Source: [Flexibacter] sp. ATCC 35208
GTDB taxonomy: Bacteria; Bacteroidota; Bacteroidia; Chitinophagales; Chitinophagaceae
Assembly: GCF_001975825.1 (NCBI RefSeq)
Contig: NZ_MTKN01000054.1
Location: 7,818-56,037 of the forward strand
Direction: 5' to 3'
Length of the DNA: 48,220 nucleotides
Part shown: piece by piece, positions 9,569 through 18,492 of the stretch
How the letters are laid out: each line of letters starts with the position of its first letter
Numbering within the stretch: the first letter of the stretch is position 1
Made by a program: the position numbers and the translations under genes
Notes under the pieces: generated by a model
What the model was told of the DNA's origin: nothing
The model's input: only the letters and a program-made list of their open reading frames with translations
The model's database searches: none

Positions 9569-12500
9569 TTAATTTTTTCTTAATGCAGAACGGTTTTCTT
9601 TAATAGTCATAATACCACGCTCGGTTTCCTTCTTCACGCGTATCAATGATCCTTCATCATCATACTCATAGAAGGTGGCATAGTTATTCTCATCTAACTC
9701 TGCCATCACCCGCATATTTTTATCATCATAAGTAAAAGTCTTCAGCTGTCCGTCATAAGGAAATATGCGGATGTCATCTATCGACACATTAGCACCACCG
9801 CTCAGTGTTACATCCACAGCAGCCATATCACCCGTACCTATCCAGGTGGGAATCTCCAGATTACCTTCTACCAGTTTCCAGCCTTCCACTACAGCTTTCT
9901 TTTTAAAGACGACTGTATTGTTATTCACTGTAAGCGTAATGCCCGCACTGGCACTTGCCGGTTGTCCATCTCTTACCCATGCTGTGAAAATATACCGGCG
10001 ATTGGTTACAGGGCAGAACCCGCGCAGGCCCAGCCATCCTTCTGGTTTACGGAGATACTCTCCCCACTGGTTATTGTTCAGGTAAATACCTGGCGTATGC
10101 TCGTAGGTATATACATATGTTTTCAGGTTAATCGGGCTGCTTAATTTCAGGCTATAATTACCACTATGCGCATTGACACTATCCAGCCGGCTGACGTAAT
10201 TATCGCCCAGGGCCTTGCGGATATCAAATTCATCCGGCTTACAGGGTAGCACATTCACACAGGATGCGTTGAATTTATAATCATCAAACCCATCGTAAAA
10301 TATCTCTCGCTGTCGCATATTGGCACCTATAGCCACTGGCAGGGAAGATTTAAATCCAAAACGCACGGCACTATATATCCCAAGTGCATTCTTCGTTTCC
10401 TGCTCCTGTGCGTATTCATCATATAAACCAATTGTATTGGATACGACCCAACCATTATTGGTAGACATCCCCCAGCCATTGTTATAGAACCAGTAGGCAC
10501 TAAACTGCTGATAGGCTCCATTATTCCGTATATCTGCCTTCACGGCATTATTTGCAGGTAACTCCTGCCCGGTGCGGGAGGTGAGCCATACCATTTCCTT
10601 CCAGGGAAGCCAGTTACCCAGGTAACCGGTTACATAAGGATTCAGTACCTGGCCATTAGGAATGGCAGGACAACCAGCCACACTATCACATAAGCTCACA
10701 GGTCCGCCTGAGCAGGTGAACCGCTGGGCTTCGATGACACCGTTCACATTTTTCACATAGGAGTTATATGGCTTGCCGGTCAGCAGATCATTGGTGGAGA
10801 AGATCCTGTTTAAATTGGGATAGTCTGTATTCAACTGCGCCAGCGTATTATTATATACTTCCACACCTACGGCATGCTGAGCAGCCGAATTATAGGCTTC
10901 GATGGTGATGATATGTTGTCCCTCCGAAAGATATACTGGCCGTACATTCCACAATACAAATGGTTTTGAATCTGTAGCACTTTCCATCAGCTCTTCCCGC
11001 CACAACATTCCATCAATATATATCCTCACCATATTATCCGCCCCATATCCTATATAGCACCATTTGCTTTCCGGTACTTTCAGACATGCTTCAACACCTA
11101 TCCACTTCAGGTCATAAGCTTTACTTAACCAGATACCTGTCGCATTCAACATACCACAATAACCGGATGATCTTGCAGCGCTGGTCTCTACAGAGTCTTC
11201 TATTGCCGATGCACCGGTCACCTGACCTACCCTCGAAAAAGTATAGATCTGACAGCTATCGGTACCCCACATAGAACTTTTTCGCCGGGTATCTTCTGTC
11301 CCCGCTACGTTATAAAATACAGCTCCTTCTTTCGAATAAACACCCGTCTGGTTACCTTCTGCTACCAGCAAACCTGTATCGGCACTTACGGTGGTGGAGT
11401 TAGGTATACATGCCTGTCCATCTGCCGTATTGGTATAACCATCCGGACATGCACCCTTAGGTTTGAATCCACAGTTGGGCGTACCATCGCACATGGCAGG
11501 CGTCGCACCATTCGAACACCTGTAATTGACAGATTTTTTTCCGCCTGAAGGATCCAGGTAAAATGCCAGCAGGTTATTGTCAGTCGCAGCATTTTTAGTA
11601 GAGAAAAGAGTAATATTATTGAGCGCTGCGGCAGAGTTGACTGCCCGCAATGTAGCCGAATCCGTATTATAGATCTCTATAGCAGCAGCCTTCTGGTAGT
11701 ACAGGTTCAACGCATCCATGCGGATCACATGCTTACCGGCGGGTAACTTTACCTGACGGATATTCCAGATCTGCTGGTTATTCTGATCCTCACCTGTAAA
11801 CTCCTTGATCAACCTGCCGTCCACATAAATACGCATCAGGTCATCCCCGGCATGACCGATGTAATAATTCTTAGTGACCGGTACATCAATGCACTTTTCA
11901 ATTCCCCACCAGGTATTATCCTTTGCCTGTTTTAGCCACACACCAGCCGTTTTAAGACGATTCTTCCAGGTAGTATCGCTAAGGATCAATTTCTGATTAT
12001 TACTGGTGCTATCATACCAATAAGCCCCTTTAATGCCATAGGTTTTATAATAATCACCAGGTATAAAATCAAACCCACTTGCCGCAGGCGTAGCTGGCAA
12101 CATACAATCCCCGTTCGGTCCCTCTATATACCCTTCCGGACAACTCTTTATATTACAATCAGCCGCCTGTCCCCACGCCTCTGCATACAGCATGGCAGAG
12201 GCATTTAATACCTTGTAGGCAGACAGGTCTTCATTACTTACCATCTTCAACACATTCCCTGAAACCGGGTTTTGTAAGGTGGTCATGCCTGCAGCCGATG
12301 CCCCCAGCAGGTTGCGATAGCCGGACCGGCATATCTTCACTGTTCCCCGGTAGTACTTCACAATTCTGCCGGAAGCCTCTATTACACGCAGCTTATTTAC
12401 GGTGGAAGTATTTGTTGGTGAATTCACTACCCACATACGCATTCCTGTCATTACATCGATCAGTTCATCGCCGGGAGACAAATAATTTAAATAAGAAGAA

Positions 12501-15500
12501 CCCGGGAGCGCATTTTCATCCGTTGTAAAACTATCCATCAGCAAACCGAGGTTCTGGTAAGCCATCCCCATCTGCTTATACATCCAATAAGCCGGAATAT
12601 TGGTAGTATACACAGGATCATTGAACTCATTTTCACTTTGCGTCACCACCGGACCACCCGTATTCTTGTCGAACAAAACATTCACAGATGTAATACTTGA
12701 TCCATTTATTCGCTTCACTACTTTCGATACCACTCCAGTATACTCGATCGTTTTTACAATAGATGCAGACCGGAACAACCTGTAATCATCATTCTTAGAC
12801 CAGGGGAAATGCGGAAGTGGAACTACCCACGGTCCAAAAGGGATCACATCTATACCAAGATTAATACTCTTGCCTGTATTGTTCATCTCTGACTGACGCA
12901 TATCTGCAAACATTTCTATCTCCCGTCCAATCACCTGATCTTTGGTGATCTTACCTGTTTCATCAACAACATCTACCACGTTTGATAAGCGCATAGTTCC
13001 ACCTTCCTCAGTAGCATTATAATAATATTCAGTAGCGGAGATCTCCTGACCGGATTGGTTGAACACTCTTTCTGCCTTAGCCCTGCCATGCATGTCATTC
13101 AGGAAAATGGCATAGCCCTGTGACATAGTCAGTTCATAAATAGATTTACCACCAAAGAAATTGGCCCAGGTTTTAGGATTATTCAGCACCTGTTCCGGCA
13201 TGGTCTGCTCTATTCTAACCGGGAATTCTTTTGCTGTATAGAATTCATAAGTTAGCCAACCGGTTTTATTCGCTTCGTCTGCCACACCATTCGCCCCGAG
13301 GCTTTTCACCTTCACTTCGCGGTATACCACCTGGGGCGCCGGGAAGAAAGATTCCCCCATCGGTTCTTCCAGGTAGAAATAATTATTAAGTCCCCACTTT
13401 ACATCCTGGGTATATGCTACCGGCAGACGCATAGGGTTTTCATCGCCACCCACAGCCGGTTCATAAGAGGCTACACCACTACTGATGCGCTGACCATTCT
13501 GTATAGTCGTATATTCATATTCCTGCCCATAAGCAGCGGCTTGTTCTGCCCATTCGTCCTGCAGTTTAATCCGCTTTACACGAACACCACCTCCCAGTTT
13601 CGGTTTATCCTGTTTTGCAATTCGTACAAAACTTTTATTCAGGTTTATTTTAGCAGCAAACTTTTTCCGGTAAGCTTTCTTATTAAAATTCTCCCAGAGT
13701 TCAGAAAGGTTTTTAATGGAATTACCCAAGGCTTTTACCGCGGCAGTGACGGGTCTGTCATCATTGATACGATTATTATAACCTGGATAGGCATAACGTG
13801 GCAGCTCCAGCCGCATGCGCTGCCAGGCAGCACTGATAAAAGGATTAACACCAGGGTTGCCTTCTGTATCATTTTCCATCCCGATGATAGCGGTATTTCC
13901 GTCAAATTTTACGGAAGCTATCTTTCCATAGACAGGTACGAACTCAAACTTATTTTCTGTTGTTGCATTTACATCATCTGTCAGGTTAACATATACCTTC
14001 GCATAGAGATAACCAGAACCATTCAGGTATGTGTTGATAAACCACTGCTTTAATAGATCCGGATCATTCGCTACTGATACATCCGGTATCTTTGGAACAG
14101 TTAATTGAAACAACTTAGCATCCCGGAGTGAGGTGGTAGCATTATTATCACCATCCAACATTCCGGCTATTTTCACCATTTCCATCGCAAGCCGGTTCTG
14201 TACATAAGCATAATCATCTGATTCATAAGTGACCTTAATCACCCCTCCTGATGGTAGTTTGATTTCAGACAAATGCCACATGGAAGCATTTTGTGCTGCC
14301 CTGGCAGAATCCCGGGTAGTATAGGGGAATTCATCATTCGCTAACCCGGAAAAATTATCCAGGCTATTCGCGTTAGAAGGTTTTAAGGTTCCCCAGCGGT
14401 CTGACGACAGGTAGGCATATGTCTGGCCATCGTTGTAGTTAAAGGAGTATGCATTCTGTTCTCCTTTCCCTGAGCTGGCATATTTGAAATAAACTTTTTT
14501 AAGCGTCAGTTTTCCCCAGCCATGTATACTATTCGGTATGCCCTGACACAGAGATGAATCATATTCAAACACAACCGTTTTTACGGGGGTTTTCAAATTA
14601 CTTCTCGCATACAGCCTGATCTCTTTCAGGTATTTCTGTTTGACGGTCGTATCCATATTTCCATACAGATCGCAGCCCAGGGCATCCATTCTGTCCGCTG
14701 TGATAAAATAGGCGATCATATTTTTTGTTTCAATGGAGTGCAGGTATCTCAGTTCTTTTTCTCCATATACAAAAGATGCCTTATCATCATCAGGATCCGC
14801 ATTGAGCGAACGGTTGTAGTTGGCCGTTCTCGTGCCGTAGGGGGTACGCCAGTGAAAGTCCTTATTGACCTTTGAATAGTTAAACTTTATAGCAGTGCCC
14901 CTGTCATCCTCACTCACACCATCACCTGTTACGTCTACATAATCAGGAGACAGGATAGCCGTCAACAAATAGGATGTTGCATAAGCGGGCTGCACTTCTT
15001 TATGGAAATATTCATTGGTAAGCGATGACCCTCCGGATTTTGGTACATGACCTGGTTCTCCCTTTTCAACAGGGAATTTCACAATATTTTTGTCTGCCTG
15101 CAGTGAATCTTTATTGGTGGCAAATGAGTATTCCACCTGTTGTTTGTTATAAACCGGCAAGCCATATACCATTCGTTTTCCATCACCACCGGTAATCATC
15201 ATTTCAGAAATATGATGATCCTTTCTGAATGAGTTCACTCTTTCTTCTTCAGTATACGATAGCTCACTACAGGACGCGGTGGCGAAACTATTATAAACGT
15301 TAAAAGCGTAATTCCTGATCTTCTTATCCAATGCAGCCTGCGCAGCTTCCCCGGCAGTCAGGTACATCACCGGTGCATTTCTGATCTGCCTGCCGGAACG
15401 TTTATAAGGTGCGGAAGGAGTAACTATCCCTGCACTGTCCCTCAGTTTTCCCTGTGCACTCTTCCCATCCAGTGGTACGCTGACAGCTCTTTCTCCCAGG

Positions 15501-16942
15501 ATACGGTTAAAAAATGCCGGATCCTCCAACTGCTGTTCACCGGTATGTTTGAAATATGCTTCCTCCTCTCCTACATTACTTCTTTGTACAAAGTCGCCCT
15601 TCGCCAAAAAGTCATTTGCTGCCTGCCATTTACCATTGGTGCTGCTGATGTCCTGGTTATAAATAGAAACACCTCCATGAAAATAGGCCCCGGCACCGTA
15701 TTCCACACTGGCAGATGTATTGTCTGTTACGTCCTGCGTGCGGTTATCAAAGAATACCCCGCTGTGGTTCCGGTACAGCCGGATCTGTCCACCACCAGCC
15801 TGACTGGTATAAGAGAAAAGATCAGGAGTAGCCACGGGTAAAGCCAGGTTATGCATAGATGTGTCCACCGGATTATCTTTTTCACGCATAAAATCCATCA
15901 TGGCTGCTGGTACATCTTTTCCTTTTTCTGCGTATAAAAACCCATATGTCGGGTTGTATTGTAACTGGTTTTTAACTTCCCTTTTTGTTTTGTAGCCAGT
16001 CACACCTACACCGCCGTATACTCCCCATGCCGTGCCACCAATATCACCACTGAATGTATAATTGGCGGATTTAAAAGAGATTTCAGATTTAGGATAAAAA
16101 GGAGGAGTATTATAATTTTTGGTAACACCTCCTACATACATACTGGCACTTTGACCTTTTCCATCCTCGTCCTGATCTTCTTTGCTTCCTTTAAACGAAA
16201 AGGAAGAACCTAATGTCAATGATTTCAGTCCTTCCCGGGTATTATATCCCAGGTTCATGGAAAGCGAGGAGGATGTGGAACCATATCCTGCCATTCTGTG
16301 GGATAATGATAAGGATACGGAAGGAGTTACCGATACCCCATCGGATGTATTGGAATTCACACCCAGTCCAAGGCCAATTCCGGGGGTATAAGCAGAAGAA
16401 TTTGTCAATGATAGGCTGAGACCAGCGTTAGCACCCACTTCTGCGCCTATCCCTGTATAGTTATCACTGAAGATACCGACAGATAAGGAGCCTTCCAGGC
16501 CTACAGAAGAGTTACCAAAGAGCTCTCCCCGCACCGTCAGCCGCGCACCCACCGTGATCTTGGGCTTCATATAATTTGAAGTCAACACACTGTCTCCATA
16601 GCTATCATCAGGCAGACCGCGCAGCTGTCTGTTTACCGCTCCTGTGTTCAGGTTCCACCCCAGCCCCACCCAGCTGGCTTCGTCATCCATCCCAATGCCT
16701 GACTGGTAATTGAGATTGATTGGATACCCCTCAACGTCCAGCAGCGGGATATTATATTTGAAGTTACCTGTTGAAAGGTCTACCATATCACTGGTACCTG
16801 CCTGCATAAATTGTTTGGCTTCCGGCTGTGCAGGACCAGAGGTCAATGCCCATGCAACAGAGGGGTATATGCTCTGTATGAAAAGCAAAGCGAGGAAAAA
16901 ACAGGCGATTCTCTTACGGCTACTAGTATTGCTGATAATCAT
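9569..16942 (-). CDS. Giant secreted SpvB/TcB-like protein with two PA14-like domains
   Basis: This 2457-residue protein has a signal peptide at about 1-32 (FIQSIYPSVAWA). Residues 48-112 carry the motif series GTSDMVDLSTGNFKYNIPL, NLNYQSG and WVGLGWNLN, then NRQLRGLPDD. This resembles the opening of SpvB/TcB domains (iP..vp.g..P.lsl.Y.SG...G.GW.l). A Gly/Ser-rich beta region follows at about 115-310. Two related PA14-like segments lie at about 1628-1770 (MRIYVDGRLIKEFTGED, LPAGKHVIRMDA) and 1864-2037 (VRIYIDGMLW, LSEGQHIITIEA), separated by short Cys motifs (CPEGY, CPDGY). Near the C-terminus is a jelly-roll segment (HSGNYSLKLSS, then VSIDDIRIFP), and the protein ends in a YD-repeat-like stretch (FYEYDDEGSLIRV). 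It overlaps the upstream lipoprotein gene by ATGA. I infer a shell or scaffold partner of the downstream RHS protein, analogous to TcB with TcC. Confidence 0.88.
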   Translation of the reverse strand: MIISNTSSRKRIACFFLALLFIQSIYPSVAWALTSGPAQPEAKQFMQAGTSDMVDLSTGNFKYNIPLLDVEGYPINLNYQSGIGMDDEASWVGLGWNLNTGAVNRQLRGLPDDSYGDSVLTSNYMKPKITVGARLTVRGELFGNSSVGLEGSLSVGIFSDNYTGIGAEVGANAGLSLSLTNSSAYTPGIGLGLGVNSNTSDGVSVTPSVSLSLSHRMAGYGSTSSSLSMNLGYNTREGLKSLTLGSSFSFKGSKEDQDEDGKGQSASMYVGGVTKNYNTPPFYPKSEISFKSANYTFSGDIGGTAWGVYGGVGVTGYKTKREVKNQLQYNPTYGFLYAEKGKDVPAAMMDFMREKDNPVDTSMHNLALPVATPDLFSYTSQAGGGQIRLYRNHSGVFFDNRTQDVTDNTSASVEYGAGAYFHGGVSIYNQDISSTNGKWQAANDFLAKGDFVQRSNVGEEEAYFKHTGEQQLEDPAFFNRILGERAVSVPLDGKSAQGKLRDSAGIVTPSAPYKRSGRQIRNAPVMYLTAGEAAQAALDKKIRNYAFNVYNSFATASCSELSYTEEERVNSFRKDHHISEMMITGGDGKRMVYGLPVYNKQQVEYSFATNKDSLQADKNIVKFPVEKGEPGHVPKSGGSSLTNEYFHKEVQPAYATSYLLTAILSPDYVDVTGDGVSEDDRGTAIKFNYSKVNKDFHWRTPYGTRTANYNRSLNADPDDDKASFVYGEKELRYLHSIETKNMIAYFITADRMDALGCDLYGNMDTTVKQKYLKEIRLYARSNLKTPVKTVVFEYDSSLCQGIPNSIHGWGKLTLKKVYFKYASSGKGEQNAYSFNYNDGQTYAYLSSDRWGTLKPSNANSLDNFSGLANDEFPYTTRDSARAAQNASMWHLSEIKLPSGGVIKVTYESDDYAYVQNRLAMEMVKIAGMLDGDNNATTSLRDAKLFQLTVPKIPDVSVANDPDLLKQWFINTYLNGSGYLYAKVYVNLTDDVNATTENKFEFVPVYGKIASVKFDGNTAIIGMENDTEGNPGVNPFISAAWQRMRLELPRYAYPGYNNRINDDRPVTAAVKALGNSIKNLSELWENFNKKAYRKKFAAKINLNKSFVRIAKQDKPKLGGGVRVKRIKLQDEWAEQAAAYGQEYEYTTIQNGQRISSGVASYEPAVGGDENPMRLPVAYTQDVKWGLNNYFYLEEPMGESFFPAPQVVYREVKVKSLGANGVADEANKTGWLTYEFYTAKEFPVRIEQTMPEQVLNNPKTWANFFGGKSIYELTMSQGYAIFLNDMHGRAKAERVFNQSGQEISATEYYYNATEEGGTMRLSNVVDVVDETGKITKDQVIGREIEMFADMRQSEMNNTGKSINLGIDVIPFGPWVVPLPHFPWSKNDDYRLFRSASIVKTIEYTGVVSKVVKRINGSSITSVNVLFDKNTGGPVVTQSENEFNDPVYTTNIPAYWMYKQMGMAYQNLGLLMDSFTTDENALPGSSYLNYLSPGDELIDVMTGMRMWVVNSPTNTSTVNKLRVIEASGRIVKYYRGTVKICRSGYRNLLGASAAGMTTLQNPVSGNVLKMVSNEDLSAYKVLNASAMLYAEAWGQAADCNIKSCPEGYIEGPNGDCMLPATPAASGFDFIPGDYYKTYGIKGAYWYDSTSNNQKLILSDTTWKNRLKTAGVWLKQAKDNTWWGIEKCIDVPVTKNYYIGHAGDDLMRIYVDGRLIKEFTGEDQNNQQIWNIRQVKLPAGKHVIRMDALNLYYQKAAAIEIYNTDSATLRAVNSAAALNNITLFSTKNAATDNNLLAFYLDPSGGKKSVNYRCSNGATPAMCDGTPNCGFKPKGACPDGYTNTADGQACIPNSTTVSADTGLLVAEGNQTGVYSKEGAVFYNVAGTEDTRRKSSMWGTDSCQIYTFSRVGQVTGASAIEDSVETSAARSSGYCGMLNATGIWLSKAYDLKWIGVEACLKVPESKWCYIGYGADNMVRIYIDGMLWREELMESATDSKPFVLWNVRPVYLSEGQHIITIEAYNSAAQHAVGVEVYNNTLAQLNTDYPNLNRIFSTNDLLTGKPYNSYVKNVNGVIEAQRFTCSGGPVSLCDSVAGCPAIPNGQVLNPYVTGYLGNWLPWKEMVWLTSRTGQELPANNAVKADIRNNGAYQQFSAYWFYNNGWGMSTNNGWVVSNTIGLYDEYAQEQETKNALGIYSAVRFGFKSSLPVAIGANMRQREIFYDGFDDYKFNASCVNVLPCKPDEFDIRKALGDNYVSRLDSVNAHSGNYSLKLSSPINLKTYVYTYEHTPGIYLNNNQWGEYLRKPEGWLGLRGFCPVTNRRYIFTAWVRDGQPASASAGITLTVNNNTVVFKKKAVVEGWKLVEGNLEIPTWIGTGDMAAVDVTLSGGANVSIDDIRIFPYDGQLKTFTYDDKNMRVMAELDENNYATFYEYDDEGSLIRVKKETERGIMTIKENRSALRKN

Positions 16943-17403
16943 ATCTGCTGATTGAATGAATCTACATGTGCAATAGCGCTACCCTCTAATGGGAAACTCA
17001 TTAACTGATTGGTAAAAAGCCAGTCTTTAAATACCAACTCACAGTTTACCTGGGAAAAAGCATTGGGGCGGTTAAATAACAGCAGGTATTCAATCCCGTT
17101 CATATTCCCATTGGCCACCCTGATCACGTCTACCGGGTGCAGGGTATCTTTTACATTAACAAAAGAGAATAGGGTATCCAGGCCATAATTAAACCTGAGA
17201 TGATCTGTATTTTTCAATGGAGAACCGTTACTGTTGTTAATATTCAACCTGAAACGAAGCAGGTCTTTGTCATCAGATGGCAAATACTGCAGGCTCAGTG
17301 AAAAGCCATTAATATTTTTTTCCTGAACCAACAGCTCTTTCTTTCCTTTTTTACAGGCACAGCATATCAGCAACAAGGCTGTGATGATCACTTTATTTCT
17401 CAT
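16939..17403 (-). CDS. Small putative lipoprotein of the RHS operon
   Basis: The protein has 154 residues. The N-terminus MRNKVIITALLLICCACKKG is a signal sequence ending in a Cys-rich lipobox-like region (CCAC, then Lys residues), so lipidation is likely although the -3 residue is not canonical. The mature part looks like a single beta-sandwich domain (FSLSLQYLPSDDKDLLRFRL, NSNGSPLKN). Both ends are translationally coupled: the start overlaps the stop of the Fn3-like gene (ATGA, 17400-17403), and the stop overlaps the start of the 2457-residue gene (ATGA, 16939-16942). Such coupling suggests near-stoichiometric synthesis with its neighbours. I recognise no family, and function is unknown. 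Confidence 0.85.
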   Translation of the reverse strand: MRNKVIITALLLICCACKKGKKELLVQEKNINGFSLSLQYLPSDDKDLLRFRLNINNSNGSPLKNTDHLRFNYGLDTLFSFVNVKDTLHPVDVIRVANGNMNGIEYLLLFNRPNAFSQVNCELVFKDWLFTNQLMSFPLEGSAIAHVDSFNQQI

Positions 17404-18488
17404 TCTGCATTTTTGTAGATAAACCTTAATTGTTTTTCCTCTCCATCAGGCAACTTCACATTCATGATGTAGAAATAGCTATCAGTGAATGATTTATTAT
17501 CAGAAAGATCAATCACCACCTGGTTTCTACCTCTTGTTACTTTTACCTTTGGCAGTTTTGTTACCTGTTGTTCTGGCTTAGTCAGGCAACGAATAGTGTA
17601 TTGAAGAGTGGTCGCTTCATAAGTATTGTTAAATGCAAATAGCAACTCCCCTCTTGCTATATAAAAATTGCCTTTGGCTAAATCTTCTATGTTTCTGAAT
17701 GCTTCTCTGGATGTACTTGTAGAATCTTTTTCGCAGTCAATATTGAAATCCCATATTTCAGATTCAGCAAGGATTAGATCATTCCTATAAGCGGCTACCT
17801 GCCATGCATATTTCTTTCCTTCCACCAGTTCATTCGTTATAGAAGGATATAATTGCAGGGGCATGGGAATGTTCCGTTGATTAATTATTGCGAGGTTGCT
17901 CCTGATAGCTTCTACGGGTTGCTGACCATCTTTCACTTCTACAAGGATCATTCTGTATTGCACACCGTTTATAGCTGGTATAAGAGGTTGCCAGGAAAAG
18001 GCCGGGCGTTTGTCACATATCTTATCACCATCATAGGGCTGAATGAGTTGCAGACTGCTGAATGGCTCCAGGTTATAGTTAAAGCATTGATCGCCTGATA
18101 AGGAACCATTATGAGATACACCTTCGTATAACTGAAAACAATAATCATAGTCTCCTGCCGGGAAAAAACCACTCTGACTAATGACAGTAGCCAGCTTATT
18201 ATTGGCGAATGCTACCGATGCATTATAGGCCGCACTGGCAGGTATATTGTTGACACCTGGTAATAGTTCAAAAGGTGGTGTTTGAATGGTGAGCACAGTA
18301 CCAGTAGATGCCTCTGTGATTATTATTTTGAGATTAACTGTTTGCCGGGCGCCATTATTGCCAATGCGTGCCTTCCAGACACCATCGATCGTGCGCCCCT
18401 GCACCTCCGGCATAAAGGCAATAGTCAGCTGTGCCTTTACGACTATACATAAGCAGGTAAACAATGCTGTGAATATTACTCTTTTCAT
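17400..18488 (-). CDS. Secreted protein with Fn3/Ig-like repeats, RHS operon
   Basis: This 362-residue protein has a signal peptide cleaved near VVKAQ/LTIAF (residue 19). Two to three beta-sandwich segments follow. The middle one (about 140-255) has a fibronectin-III-like pattern: QPYDGDKICDKRPAFSWQP, then YRMILVEV, then KYAWQVAAY and SEIWDFNI. This is the 'question-like' layout seen in many Bacteroidota surface proteins, in which a structural motif introduces a binding strand. There are no catalytic motifs. It starts 4 bases after the barrel gene and overlaps the lipoprotein gene by ATGA. A periplasmic or surface adaptor between the barrel and the giant proteins is plausible from context, not from sequence. 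Confidence 0.87.
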   Translation of the reverse strand: MKRVIFTALFTCLCIVVKAQLTIAFMPEVQGRTIDGVWKARIGNNGARQTVNLKIIITEASTGTVLTIQTPPFELLPGVNNIPASAAYNASVAFANNKLATVISQSGFFPAGDYDYCFQLYEGVSHNGSLSGDQCFNYNLEPFSSLQLIQPYDGDKICDKRPAFSWQPLIPAINGVQYRMILVEVKDGQQPVEAIRSNLAIINQRNIPMPLQLYPSITNELVEGKKYAWQVAAYRNDLILAESEIWDFNIDCEKDSTSTSREAFRNIEDLAKGNFYIARGELLFAFNNTYEATTLQYTIRCLTKPEQQVTKLPKVKVTRGRNQVVIDLSDNKSFTDSYFYIMNVKLPDGEEKQLRFIYKNAE

Positions 18489-18492
18489 GGTG

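Noticed and set aside
13541..14053. 170-codon plus-strand open frame
   Set aside because: It is antisense to the middle of the 2457-residue giant. Its Phe/Ile/Cys-rich composition is unlike a real protein.
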